From assembly GCA_019911805.1 (NCBI GenBank), contig JAIOJV010000074.1, forward strand, positions 124,001 through 188,000: a DNA stretch of 64,000 nucleotides, in the 5' to 3' direction. Positions within the stretch are counted from its first letter, which is position 1. Each line of letters starts with the position of its first letter. The notes beneath the pieces are model-generated. The model saw nothing but the letters and a program-made list of their open reading frames with translations. It ran no database searches and was not told where the DNA came from. This document shows, in pieces, positions 9,168 through 17,378 of the stretch. Made by a program: the position numbers and the translations under genes. The stretch is from Gammaproteobacteria bacterium (GTDB lineage Bacteria; Pseudomonadota; Gammaproteobacteria; Thiohalobacterales; Thiohalobacteraceae).

Positions 9168-10550
9168 TCAGATGACTTTAGAGAAGCGCTGCTCGCGGCC
9201 GGTCTTGAGGTAGCGATCGAACTGCATGCAGATGTTGCGGATCAGCAGGCGGCCGCGCGGCAGCACCCGCAGTCCGTCGCTGCGACGCTCCAGCAGACCG
9301 TCGTCCTCCATGGTCTGCAAGGCCGCCAGTTCCGGCTGGAAGTAAGTCTCGAAGCTGATGCCGAAGCGACGGCCGATGGCCGCGTAGTCCAGCTCGAAAT
9401 TGCAGATCAGCCGGGTGATGACCTCGCGTCGCAGCAGATCGTCGGCCTGTAGCTCCACGCCGCGGAACACCGGCAGCGAACCGGCGTCGATGCGCACCGC
9501 ATAATCCTCCAGCGACTTGAGATTCTGGCTGTAACTGTTGCCGACCATACTGATCGCGGTCGCACCCATGGCCACCAGATCACAGTTCGCGTGGGTCGAA
9601 TAGCCCTGGAAGTTGCGGTACAGCGTACCCTCGCGCTGCGCCACTGCCAGCTCGTCGTCCGGGCGCGCGAAATGATCCATGCCGATGTACAGATATCCCG
9701 CCCCGGTGAGTTTCTCGATGGTCAGGCCGAGGATCTCCAGTTTCTCCTCGGCGCTCGGCAGCTGCGCCGTGTCGATCTGGCGCTGTGTCTTGAACATCTG
9801 TGGCAGGTGCGCATAGTTGAACACGGACAAGCGGTCCGGTCCCGCTGTGATGACCTTGTCGAGGGTCACGGCGAAGCTGTCCAGTGTCTGCAGCGGCAGA
9901 CCGTAGATCAGATCCACGCTGGCCGACTTGAAGCCCTCGCGGCGAGCCGCGTTCATCACCGCCCAGGTCTCCTCCTCGGACTGGATGCGGTTGACAGCCT
10001 GCTGCACGCGCGCGTCGAAATCCTGCACCCCCAGGCTGAGACGGTTGAAGCCCAGCTCACGCAACACCGCAATGGTCTCGGCATCGGCCTCGCGCGGGTC
10101 CACCTCGATGGAATATTCGCCGCTGTCGTCGTCGCGCAGCTGGAAGTGCTCGCCGGTCACGCGCATCAGGTCGCGCATCTGCTGATGGCTGATGAAGGTG
10201 GGCGTGCCGCCGCCCCAGTGCAGCTGGTCCACCGGACGGCTGCGGTCGAACAGCGCACCCTGCAGCGCGATCTCGCGGAACAGCTGGTCCAGATAGGGAA
10301 CGGCACGCTTGCGGTTCTTGGTGATGATCTTGTTGCAGGCACAGTAGAAGCACACCGTGTCGCAGAAGGGGATGTGGAAATACAGCGACAGCGGTGCCCC
10401 ACCCGCATTGCTCGCCTGCGCCAGCTCGCGGTAGCGCGACTCACCGAATTCTTCGGTGAACTGCACCGCAGTTGGATAGGAGGTGTAGCGCGGGCCGCTG
10501 GCGTCATAACGCCGGATCAGGTCCGGATCGAATTCGAGTGTCTGGTGCAT
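9168..10550 (-). CDS. hemN: Oxygen-independent coproporphyrinogen III oxidase
   Basis: HemN is a cytoplasmic radical SAM enzyme that converts coproporphyrinogen III to protoporphyrinogen IX without oxygen. The protein is 460 residues, close to the 457 of E. coli. The cluster motif PFCDTVCFYCACNK has Cys63, Cys67 and Cys70. Other HemN signatures are RYTSYPTAVQF, HWGGGTPTF, SIEVDPRE, RLSLGVQDFD and YIGMDHFARPDDELA. ATG 10550 (MHQTLEFD) follows GAGAGG at a suitable distance. It fits an anaerobic, nitrate-respiring lifestyle. No convincing FNR box (TTGAT-N4-ATCAA) was found upstream, where a dispersed repeat lies instead. Confidence 0.97.
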   Translation of the reverse strand: MHQTLEFDPDLIRRYDASGPRYTSYPTAVQFTEEFGESRYRELAQASNAGGAPLSLYFHIPFCDTVCFYCACNKIITKNRKRAVPYLDQLFREIALQGALFDRSRPVDQLHWGGGTPTFISHQQMRDLMRVTGEHFQLRDDDSGEYSIEVDPREADAETIAVLRELGFNRLSLGVQDFDARVQQAVNRIQSEEETWAVMNAARREGFKSASVDLIYGLPLQTLDSFAVTLDKVITAGPDRLSVFNYAHLPQMFKTQRQIDTAQLPSAEEKLEILGLTIEKLTGAGYLYIGMDHFARPDDELAVAQREGTLYRNFQGYSTHANCDLVAMGATAISMVGNSYSQNLKSLEDYAVRIDAGSLPVFRGVELQADDLLRREVITRLICNFELDYAAIGRRFGISFETYFQPELAALQTMEDDGLLERRSDGLRVLPRGRLLIRNICMQFDRYLKTGREQRFSKVI

Positions 10551-10584
10551 GCGGGCCTCTCGCGGGTTGCGCTCAATCAACCTG

Positions 10585-10742
10585 AAAACTCATTTCAGTC
10601 ACCGAAGCACACGGCAGGCGCTGAAATGAAACCACGTCGTGAAGCCCCGGCTCAGCGCTTGGCGGATGAGAAGGGCTGTAGCTGTGAAGCGTAATGACCT
10701 TGTCAGTGTTTTTCCGTGTGCTTCCGTGGCAAATGCGGTTTT
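10585..10742 (+). repeat. Dispersed CCACGGAA-type repeat, copy A
   Basis: This 158-bp element lies upstream of hemN. It opens AAAACTCATTTCAG, then ACCGAAGCACACGG and CTGAAATGAAA, and closes TTCCGTGTGCTTCCGTGGC followed by AAATG. Both ends match the copy at 57166-57321 in the same orientation and the copy at 59045-59190 in inverse. The terminal arms are inverse complements, so the element can fold. No coding sequence is in it. Confidence 0.75.
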
Positions 10743-10799
10743 CAGGATCATAGGGAATGGTCGGTGACATAGGCGATGACTTATATCAAGCCGACCGGC

Positions 10800-11117
10800 T
10801 CACCTCGGGCCGGTGTTCAACCCCAGTAGATGCGTGGCATTGACCATGCGCAACAGGTCCTTCGAAGACAATACCCGGCCACTCTGTTGCTCGACAATGC
10901 GCATGAACGGCAGGTCGATCTTGCCGAACGGGTAGCGACCTGCGATCAACACCTGCTTGAGCGCAACCACATCGCGCTCGAGCAAACTGCGAAAATCCAG
11001 GACGTCACCCATGGAGTTCGTGTCGTATTCGTCGGCGACGCGCAGATCGCCGAACTCGAGCCGGGCCTGGTCGAGCCGGTCCACATGCTGTTCAGCGGTC
11101 TTGGGACGGTGATCCAT
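10800..11117 (-). CDS. Hypothetical protein downstream of prmB
   Basis: This 105-residue soluble protein is rich in charged residues (RLEFGDLRVADEYDTNSMGD, RSLLERDVVALKQVLIAGRY, FMRIVEQQSGRVL). No domain is recognised. It starts 19 bp after the prmB stop with GGAGCAGG before ATG 11117, and its codon use is like its neighbours, so it looks like the second gene of a prmB operon. No signal peptide or membrane segment is present. Confidence 0.6.
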   Translation of the reverse strand: MDHRPKTAEQHVDRLDQARLEFGDLRVADEYDTNSMGDVLDFRSLLERDVVALKQVLIAGRYPFGKIDLPFMRIVEQQSGRVLSSKDLLRMVNATHLLGLNTGPR

Positions 11118-11136
11118 ATCCTGCTCCGGTGCGCGA

Positions 11137-12066
11137 TTACGTCAAGGCGGCATCGAAATCGGCCTGGTGCTCGGCCAGCTGCTCGGTCGTCAGCAACAGC
11201 ACGCCGTCGCCCCCGCGGGCGAATTCCAGCCACACGAAGGGAACCTGCGGGAGGCGCTCGATCAGTGCCGGCGCGCTGTTGCCGACTTCGACCACCAGAA
11301 TGCCCCGAGGGTTCAGATGAGCGCCGGCGGCCTGCAGTATGCGTAGTACGAAATGCAGGCCGTCTTCCCCGCCCGCAAGCCCGAGGACCGGCTCATGGCG
11401 ATACTCCAACGGCAACGCCGCCATGGCGGCCGCATCCACATAGGGTGGATTGCTGACGATGATGTCGTAGCGGCGCCCCTCGAGTGCGGCGAACAGATCG
11501 GATGAGATCAGCTCGACCCGGTCGGCCAGTTGGTGGCGCTCGACATTGCGCCAGGCCACCGCCAGCGCGTCCACCGACAGGTCCGTACCATCGACCCGGG
11601 CATGCTCGAAATAATGCGCACAGGCGATGGCGATGCAACCGCTGCCAGAGCACAGATCGAGGACTGCGGACACCCGCTGCGGCTCGATCCAGGGCGAAAA
11701 CTGTGTCTCGATCAGTTCTGCGATCGGCGAGCGCGGGATCAGCACGCGGTCATCCACGTGGAAAGGCAAACCGGCGAACCAGGCCTCACCCATGAGATAG
11801 GCGGCCGGGATCCGTTCCTTGAAGCGAGTGCGCAGCAGGTCGACCACGGCGTGCCGTTCGTCGAGGGTCAGGCTTGCATCCAGGTAGGCGCCGGGCATGT
11901 CCATGGGCAGGTGCAGGGCGTGCATCACCAGGATGCCCGCCTCATCGATGGCATTGTCAGTGCCATGGCCAAAGGCGAGTTCATGCTCGTTGAAGCGACT
12001 CGCCCCCCAGCGGATGAAGTCGCGCACCGTACCCAGCACCTGCACTACGGAATCCGGATTGTCCAT
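11137..12066 (-). CDS. prmB: Ribosomal protein L3 N5-glutamine methyltransferase
   Basis: PrmB methylates the glutamine side chain in ribosomal protein L3 using S-adenosylmethionine. The 309-residue protein has an N-terminal helical domain ([20 protein letters not shown]), a Rossmann fold with [15 protein letters not shown] (SAM loop, about residues 137-151) and the catalytic IIVSNPPYV motif. [18 protein letters not shown] fits the PrmB branch rather than PrmC, and no release-factor gene is adjacent. ATG 12066 has AGGAAACAG upstream; further in-frame codons upstream are not conserved. It is divergent from the copper gene pair. Confidence 0.93.
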   Translation of the reverse strand: MDNPDSVVQVLGTVRDFIRWGASRFNEHELAFGHGTDNAIDEAGILVMHALHLPMDMPGAYLDASLTLDERHAVVDLLRTRFKERIPAAYLMGEAWFAGLPFHVDDRVLIPRSPIAELIETQFSPWIEPQRVSAVLDLCSGSGCIAIACAHYFEHARVDGTDLSVDALAVAWRNVERHQLADRVELISSDLFAALEGRRYDIIVSNPPYVDAAAMAALPLEYRHEPVLGLAGGEDGLHFVLRILQAAGAHLNPRGILVVEVGNSAPALIERLPQVPFVWLEFARGGDGVLLLTTEQLAEHQADFDAALT

Positions 12067-12218
12067 CGTTACTGTTTCCTGGCCCGCGCCTGGCCTGATC
12101 GGGCCTTGTATGATAACGGATTCCCCGCCCCCGTGAAGGATCACCGCCCGCTGTCGCCAGGCACTGCCGGAAACGACGGGATAGGCCGGACCGACCGACT
12201 GTGGGATAATCCCGCCTC

Positions 12219-12881
12219 ATGCACAGCACCGCACACCGACAAGGGGGCAAAGGCCTGGCCGTCTGGCTCCTGGGTATCGCCGCCCTGGCTGCCGGCCTGT
12301 GGCTCGCGTTGCAGTCGCGGCAGGCGCCGCCACCGCCGACGCTCAGCCCCGGTACGGTCCGCCTGGATGAGCCGCGCCCCCTGCAGGCCTTCGACCTCGT
12401 CGACCATCATGGTCAGCCCTTCGACCTGGACCGACTGCGTGGGCACTGGACCTTCCTGTTCTTCGGCTACACCCATTGCCCGGACGTGTGTCCGACCACC
12501 ATGGCCACGCTCAATGCCGCGGCCCGGCGCATGGCCGAACTGGAAGAACCGCCGCCACTGGCGCAGTTCGCCTTCGTCTCCGTCGACCCTGAGCGCGACA
12601 CGCCCGAACAGTTGAGCAAATTCGTGCCGTACTTCAACAAGACATTTCTCGGCGTGACCGGGACGCCGCCGGCCATCGACGCCTTCACCCGACAGCTCGG
12701 CATCATGCATATGAAAGTGGATACCGACAGCCCCGATGGCTATCTCGTGGACCACAGCGCCTCGGTGGTGCTGATCGATCCCCAGGCACGTTTCCACGCC
12801 CTGTTTTCCGGCCCGCTGGATCCGCTCGTCATCGCCCGTGACTACCAGCAGCTGACACACTACTACGAGGCCCAGCAATGA
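12219..12881 (+). CDS. SCO1/SenC family copper-delivery protein
   Basis: This 220-residue membrane-anchored thioredoxin-fold protein delivers copper to, or reduces, the CuA site of cytochrome oxidase, or works in other copper enzymes. Residues 13-31 form one hydrophobic anchor. The copper motif CPDVCP has Cys87 and Cys91 and the distal ligand is His179 in YLVDHSAS. The SVDPERDTPEQL segment is typical. It overlaps the next gene (PCuAC) by 4 bp (ATGA), so the two are translationally coupled. They are known partners in CuA assembly. Confidence 0.95.
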   Translation: MHSTAHRQGGKGLAVWLLGIAALAAGLWLALQSRQAPPPPTLSPGTVRLDEPRPLQAFDLVDHHGQPFDLDRLRGHWTFLFFGYTHCPDVCPTTMATLNAAARRMAELEEPPPLAQFAFVSVDPERDTPEQLSKFVPYFNKTFLGVTGTPPAIDAFTRQLGIMHMKVDTDSPDGYLVDHSASVVLIDPQARFHALFSGPLDPLVIARDYQQLTHYYEAQQ

Positions 12882-13342
12882 GACTCCGCACCCTGCCGTC
12901 GATCGCCCTCGCCGCCCTGTTCCACACCGCCGCACAGGCCGCCCCGCTCGTCGTCAATGATGCCTGGGTGCGCGAGGCCCCGCCGACCGCGCAGGTGCTG
13001 GCTGCTTACATGCAGATCACCAACCCCGGCGACCAGGCGCGCATCATTACCGATGCCACCAGCGCGTGCTGCCAACGTGCCGAGATCCACCGCACCGAGA
13101 TCGTCGCTGGCATGGCGCGCATGATCCCGCAGCCGGAACTGACCGTGGAAGCAGGCACCACCGTTGCGCTGGAACCCGGTGGCCTGCACCTCATGCTGAT
13201 CGCACCGCAGGCGCCCGTGGTGCAGGGTGACCATGTCGTGATTGAACTGCGGCTGGACGACGGCGCGACGCTGGAGGTCCATGCCGAGGTACGCCGTGAC
13301 GGTGAGCCGGCCACGGACCACAGCCATCATATGCATCACTGA
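12878..13342 (+). CDS. Periplasmic copper chaperone PCu(A)C
   Basis: This 154-residue protein has a cleavable signal peptide (residues 1-21, cleavage after AQA). It has the exact copper signature of the family: His71, Met82, His104 and Met106, that is H-x10-M-x21-H-x-M. The C-terminus ends in a His/Met-rich tail, DHSHHMHH, which probably binds extra copper. Cys64 and Cys65 (SACCQR) are an uncommon addition. It is coupled to SCO1, and the phosphatidylserine decarboxylase gene follows 15 bp later. Confidence 0.95.
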   Translation: MRLRTLPSIALAALFHTAAQAAPLVVNDAWVREAPPTAQVLAAYMQITNPGDQARIITDATSACCQRAEIHRTEIVAGMARMIPQPELTVEAGTTVALEPGGLHLMLIAPQAPVVQGDHVVIELRLDDGATLEVHAEVRRDGEPATDHSHHMHH

Positions 13343-13357
13343 CGCCAGCCGTTGTCC

Positions 13358-14242
13358 ATGTCCCCCGACGACCGCGCTGCCGTCAGTGACTTTCTGTATG
13401 TCTGGCCGCAATACCTGCTACCCCATCATGCCCTGTCACGGCTGGTGTTGGCCGCGACCCGCGTCGAACAGCGCTGGTGGACGCAACGGCTGATCGGTGC
13501 CTTCCGCCGTCGCTTCGGCATCAGCCTCGCCGATGCCGTGCACACCGACCCGCGCGACTACCGCAGCTTCAATGCCTTTTTCACCCGCGCACTGCAGCCC
13601 GACGCACGCCCCATTGATGCCACCCCCGGGGCAATCGTCTCGCCGGTGGATGGTCGCGTCAGTCAGGCCGGCCGCATCGACGCCGACCGGATCTTTCAGG
13701 CCAAGGGCCGCGACTACAACCTGTTGGAACTGCTGGGCGGTGACGCCGAGCTGGCGGCACCCTTTCGCAACGGCTCCTTTGCCACGCTCTATCTGTCGCC
13801 GCGCGATTATCACCGCATCCATATGCCGCTGGCCGGCACGCTGACGGACACGGTGTACGTCCCCGGCCGGCTGTTCAGCGTCGCGCCGCACACCGTGCGC
13901 CGGGTACCACGCGTGTTTGCCCGCAACGAACGCCTGGTGGCCCGGTTCGATACCGAGGCCGGTCCCATGGCGATGGTGCTGGTGGGTGCGCTGTTCGTCG
14001 CCTGCATCGAGACCGTCTGGGCGGGCGTCGTCACGCCGCCCCACGGGCACCGTATCCGCCGGCAGTCGTTCAGCACCGCCACACCGGCGGTCCAGCTGGC
14101 GCGCGGCACGGAAATGGGCCGCTTCAATATGGGCTCGACGGTGATCCTGCTGTTCGGCGAGGACCGCGTCCGCTGGGAGGCCGGGCTCAGCGCCGGCCAG
14201 GCACTGCGTATGGGGCGGACGATCGGCCGCCTGGAAAGATAA
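13358..14242 (+). CDS. psd: Phosphatidylserine decarboxylase proenzyme
   Basis: Psd makes phosphatidylethanolamine from phosphatidylserine at the inner membrane. The 294-residue proenzyme cleaves itself between Gly259 and Ser260 in the C-terminal MGSTVILLFG motif (LGST in E. coli); the new N-terminal serine becomes the pyruvoyl group. Further signatures are YRSFNAFFTRAL, SPVDGRVSQ, LYLSPRDYHRIHMP and PGRLFSVAPHT. ATG 13358 is chosen; a TTG two codons upstream is also open. It follows the copper pair closely and is probably co-transcribed. Confidence 0.97.
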   Translation: MSPDDRAAVSDFLYVWPQYLLPHHALSRLVLAATRVEQRWWTQRLIGAFRRRFGISLADAVHTDPRDYRSFNAFFTRALQPDARPIDATPGAIVSPVDGRVSQAGRIDADRIFQAKGRDYNLLELLGGDAELAAPFRNGSFATLYLSPRDYHRIHMPLAGTLTDTVYVPGRLFSVAPHTVRRVPRVFARNERLVARFDTEAGPMAMVLVGALFVACIETVWAGVVTPPHGHRIRRQSFSTATPAVQLARGTEMGRFNMGSTVILLFGEDRVRWEAGLSAGQALRMGRTIGRLER

Positions 14243-14391
14243 GGAAGGATAAGGGTGGGACGGGAACGGCACGTACTTTAACCGGTTGTTGCCACGGAAA
14301 CCGCTGCGCCGCGGCAGGTATTTTCCGGCACGTCCCGGCGAACTCTGCTATCCTTGCCCGCCGATGTAGAGACACCCTCCGGACTCCGGCC

Positions 14392-15189
14392 ATGCACCCG
14401 ATGCTCAATATTGCCACGCGCGCCGCGCGCGCCGCGGGCGACCTCATTGTGCGCTACGTGGATCGACTCGATCAGGTAGCGGTAATCAGCAAGGACCGCA
14501 ACGATTTCGTGTCCGAGGTCGACCGCCAGGCCGAGGACACGATTATCCGCGTGCTGCGCAAGGCCTATCCGCAGCATTCCATTCTGGCCGAGGAAAGCGG
14601 CAGCCATGCCGGTAATGAGTTCCAGTGGGTCATCGATCCGCTCGACGGGACCACCAACTTTCTGCACGGGTTCCCGCAGTTCGCCGTCTCCATCGCCCTG
14701 TTGCACAAGGGCCGCCTGGAACAGGGGGTGGTCTACGATCCACTGCGCCAGGAGCTGTTTACCGCCACCCGCGGCGCGGGTGCCATGCTCAACAACCGCC
14801 GGCTGCGCGTGAGCCCGCGCACCACCCTGACCGGGGCCCTGCTCGGTACCGGCTTCCCCTACAAGGACCACCAGCATCTGGATGCCTATCTGGGGATGTT
14901 CAAGGACCTCATCCAGGAGACCGCCGGGGTGCGTCGCCCCGGCTCGGCGGCGCTGGATCTGGCCTATGTGGCCGCCGGCCGGCTCGACGGTTTCTGGGAG
15001 ATCGGACTACGCCCCTGGGACCTGGCCGCCGGTGCGCTGCTGATCCAGGAGGCGGGTGGCATCGTCGGTGATTTCACCGGCGGCCCAAGCTTCATCAAGA
15101 ACGGCAACATCGTCGCCGGCAATGCCAAGATATTCGCGGCGCTGATCAAGGCGATACGGCCGCACCTGACGCCCGATCTACAGGGCTGA
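14392..15189 (+). CDS. suhB: Inositol-1-monophosphatase family protein
   Basis: This 265-residue cytoplasmic Mg-dependent phosphatase of the SuhB type also acts in ribosome maturation and NusA-linked antitermination in E. coli. Metal-binding residues are in ILAEESG (Glu67/Glu68), WVIDPLDGTTNF (Asp82, Asp85) and the C-terminal RPWDLAAGALLIQEAGG. Length is normal. ATG 14392 is used; the ATG three codons later (MLNIATRAARAAG) aligns with the usual N-terminus and is a possible true start. Confidence 0.96.
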   Translation: MHPMLNIATRAARAAGDLIVRYVDRLDQVAVISKDRNDFVSEVDRQAEDTIIRVLRKAYPQHSILAEESGSHAGNEFQWVIDPLDGTTNFLHGFPQFAVSIALLHKGRLEQGVVYDPLRQELFTATRGAGAMLNNRRLRVSPRTTLTGALLGTGFPYKDHQHLDAYLGMFKDLIQETAGVRRPGSAALDLAYVAAGRLDGFWEIGLRPWDLAAGALLIQEAGGIVGDFTGGPSFIKNGNIVAGNAKIFAALIKAIRPHLTPDLQG

Positions 15190-15341
15190 GGCAGCAGCGC
15201 GTCATCTGTATACGGGCGTCCACCGCGCCGTTCCAGCACTCAAGTTCTCCAGACCAAACCCGACATACTCGGCATCACCCGCATCATCCAACGGGTCCGC
15301 GCCGGCTGCAGCGGTGCCTTTGAAGAGCCTGGGAACACCGC

Positions 15342-15602
15342 ATGGACCTGACGCGCCTCAGCCCCGCCGCCCGCCACAAGCTCCGCCTGGAATTGTCCAT
15401 GCGTGACGTCCTGGATGGCCTGGAGGAACTGGTCTGCCTGGATGTCTACCGCTTCGGATCGGGCTGCTTCGAGATACTGGGCATCGAACGTCCGCTCCCC
15501 GAGACCCCAGCCGTCCCGGCGCAGCCGCCGTTCACGACCCCGGCCCAGCTGCTGCGTTTCCCCACCGTCCGTACACCCCGCAGACGCGCCCATGGCGGCT
15601 GA
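15342..15602 (+). CDS. Hypothetical 86-residue protein
   Basis: This small protein has a helical, charged first half (LSPAARHKLRLELSMRDVLD, then GLEELVCLDVYRFGSGCFEI) and a proline-rich basic tail. No family is recognised. Codon use has the strong GC3 bias of real genes here, and GGGAA lies about 9 nt before ATG 15342. It stands alone between suhB and a dispersed repeat. Confidence 0.5.
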   Translation: MDLTRLSPAARHKLRLELSMRDVLDGLEELVCLDVYRFGSGCFEILGIERPLPETPAVPAQPPFTTPAQLLRFPTVRTPRRRAHGG

Positions 15603-15650
15603 TCCCGTCGCGAGCGCCACCCACTCCGAGCGTTGCACTCAGAAACTGAA

Positions 15651-15792
15651 TTTGCCACGAAAGTACACGGGGAAAAAGGATGAGACCAGCGCCTCCGCGC
15701 AGGCGCCACGGTCATCCGGAAGGCGGCGCGCGGCCACTTCAAGAATATTCTGTACTTCAGGGCCTTCCATCTGCCCCCGTGGCTGAAATGAC
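15651..15792 (-). repeat. Dispersed CCACGGAA-type repeat, diverged copy D, in a 350-bp spacer
   Basis: Spacer 15603-15952 holds no gene. It contains TTTGCCACGAAAGTACACGG at 15651-15670 and an inverse end with CCCCCGTGGCTGAAATGA at 15775-15791. The layout (GCCACGAAA..ACACGG arm, about 100-bp core, CCGTGGCTGAAATGA end) follows the copies at 10585, 57166 and 59045 but is more diverged. From about 15865 the spacer is AT-richer and may hold the promoter of the next gene (GTGTTATACAC around 15884-15894). Confidence 0.5.
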
Positions 15793-15952
15793 CTCCCAGC
15801 TGCAACGGTCGGGCATGATGCCTACCCTGCAGCGGCGCCGGCTTTCTGCAGATCTGTTCGATTTCCCTGTCATGACAATTGTGTTATACACAGTCTAAGT
15901 CCGATCAGATGGACTGCGACCGCCCATCCCCAACGAGAGGCCGGTGTATAAC

Positions 15953-16285
15953 ATGAAAACTCTGCTCACCCTCCTGACCCCTCCCGTTGCCGCCTGCCGC
16001 TACGGCTGTGCCAGTTGCTGTGCCGCGCCCATCGGCGTGTTCTGGCTCACCGGTATCGTCAGCATCCTCTACGGCGCCCTCTGGGGCGGACCGGCCGACG
16101 GCACCGGCTGGCAGACCATCGTATTGGGACTCGGACTCTGGGGCATCGCGGCGACCTGGGCCTACCTGTCGCTCCGCAACACCGACTCGGAGGGCCGCGA
16201 CGAGCGCTCCGGGCGACTGTGCAGCAAGATCCTGCCCAGTGTGGAGGAACCGGATCCCTTCGACGAGGTGCGCAAGGCGCGTTGA
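15953..16285 (+). CDS. Hypothetical small membrane protein with N-terminal cysteine cluster
   Basis: This 110-residue protein opens MKTLLTLLTPPVAACRYGCA, followed by SCCAAPIGVFW, which places four cysteines within 12 residues. Two hydrophobic helices follow (IGVFWLTGIVSILYGALWG and WQTIVLGLGLWGIAATWAYL). The C-terminal 40 residues are polar and contain another Cys. The cysteine cluster at the membrane edge could bind a metal or Fe-S cluster; no family name is assigned. ATG 15953 is used; a GTG at 15944 is closer to the AGAGG motif. Strong hairpins follow the stop codon. Confidence 0.8.
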   Translation: MKTLLTLLTPPVAACRYGCASCCAAPIGVFWLTGIVSILYGALWGGPADGTGWQTIVLGLGLWGIAATWAYLSLRNTDSEGRDERSGRLCSKILPSVEEPDPFDEVRKAR

Positions 16286-16298
16286 GCCGGTACGGGAT

Positions 16299-16333
16299 GC
16301 GGGGTCCGCCGCGAGATCGCTGGCGGACCCCGC
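16299..16333. terminator. Perfect 12-bp hairpin after the cysteine-cluster gene
   Basis: GCGGGGTCCGCC (16299-16310) pairs with GGCGGACCCCGC (16322-16333) around an 11-nt loop, 13 bp after the stop. No T-run follows, so it may act as an mRNA 3'-end stabiliser or as a first pause before the second hairpin. Confidence 0.5.
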
Positions 16334-16340
16334 AAACGAA

Positions 16341-16405
16341 GGCACCGCAGACAGATGCGGGAAACCCCTCATGAGGTCCTGCCGCATCTGCCTGCGGTGC
16401 CTGTT
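16341..16405 (+). terminator. Rho-independent terminator candidate
   Basis: GGCACCGCAGACAGATGCGG (16341-16360) pairs with CCGCATCTGCCTGCGGTGCC (16382-16401) with one mismatch and a 21-nt loop. It is followed by TGTTTTATG. It lies between the plus-strand gene ending at 16285 and secF ending at 16431 on the other strand, so it separates convergent transcripts. Confidence 0.7.
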
Positions 16406-16430
16406 TTATGTCTGGGGACGCCCGCTGGTG

Positions 16431-17363
16431 CTACGGTCGTTCGTTCCGCTCGGCCCCTTCCTTGGCGACCGGCAGGAGGTCGCTCTTACTCAGGCCCAGG
16501 CCGAGCACGGTGGCGCTGGCCATGAAGATCGATGAATAGGTGCCGACCACGATGCCGATCACCAGCGCCAGCGAGAAGCCGTGGATCACCTTGCCACCGA
16601 AATACAGCATGGCGAGCACCACCAGCAACGTCGTGGCCGAGGTCATGATGGTGCGTGACAGGGTCTCGTTGATCGCGATATTCATGATCTCCAGCGGACT
16701 GCCCTTGCGTATGCGTCGGAAATTCTCGCGGATACGGTCGAAGACGACGATGGTATCGTTCAGTGAATAGCCGATCACCGCCAGCACCGCCGCCAGTATC
16801 GTCAGGTCGAACTCCAGGCGGAACAGGCTGAAGATACCCACCGTCACAATGACATCGTGCAGCGTGGCCACGATGGCGCCTACTGCGAATCGGTACTCGA
16901 AGCGCAGCGCGACATAGATCAAGATACCGATCAGGGCGAAGGTGATCGCCAGCCCACCCTTTTCGATCAGCTCCTGACCCACCTGCGGCCCGACGAATTC
17001 CACCCGTCGCATCTCCACAGCGGGCGTATCCTGCCGCAGTGCCTGGAGCACGCGTTCGCTCAGGGCTGCGCTGCTCTCCTCCGGGCGTGGCGCCATCCGG
17101 ATCAGTACATCGCTGGCACTGCCGAAATGCTGCACCTGGGCATCGGTGAAATCCCCGGCCAGCGCCGTGCGCACGGCGTTGAGGTCGGCACCATCCGGAT
17201 AGGCCACTTCGAGCAGCGTGCCACCGGTGAAGTCGATACCTAAGTTGAAACCCCGGAACAGGATCGAGCCCAGGCAGATGAGGGTGACGATGATCGACAG
17301 CACCATGGCCAGCTTGCGCTTGCCCATGAAATCGAAGGTACTGTTGACTTTGAAGATCTCCAT
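16431..17363 (-). CDS. secF: Protein translocase subunit SecF
   Basis: SecF works with SecD to use the proton motive force to pull exported proteins through SecYEG. The 310-residue protein has six predicted helices. Family marks are FRGFNLGIDFTGGTLLEV near residue 35-52, GLAITFALIGILIYVALRFE, VIGYSLNDTIVVFDRIREN and ETLSRTIMTSATTLLVVLAM. It starts 15 bp after secD in the usual yajC-secD-secF order. Confidence 0.98.
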   Translation of the reverse strand: MEIFKVNSTFDFMGKRKLAMVLSIIVTLICLGSILFRGFNLGIDFTGGTLLEVAYPDGADLNAVRTALAGDFTDAQVQHFGSASDVLIRMAPRPEESSAALSERVLQALRQDTPAVEMRRVEFVGPQVGQELIEKGGLAITFALIGILIYVALRFEYRFAVGAIVATLHDVIVTVGIFSLFRLEFDLTILAAVLAVIGYSLNDTIVVFDRIRENFRRIRKGSPLEIMNIAINETLSRTIMTSATTLLVVLAMLYFGGKVIHGFSLALVIGIVVGTYSSIFMASATVLGLGLSKSDLLPVAKEGAERNERP

Positions 17364-17378
17364 GACAGGCCCTCTGGG

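Noticed and set aside
15192-15341. Open stretch between two TGA codons before the 86-residue gene
   Set aside because: No ATG, GTG or TTG start gives a credible protein; it may be chance.
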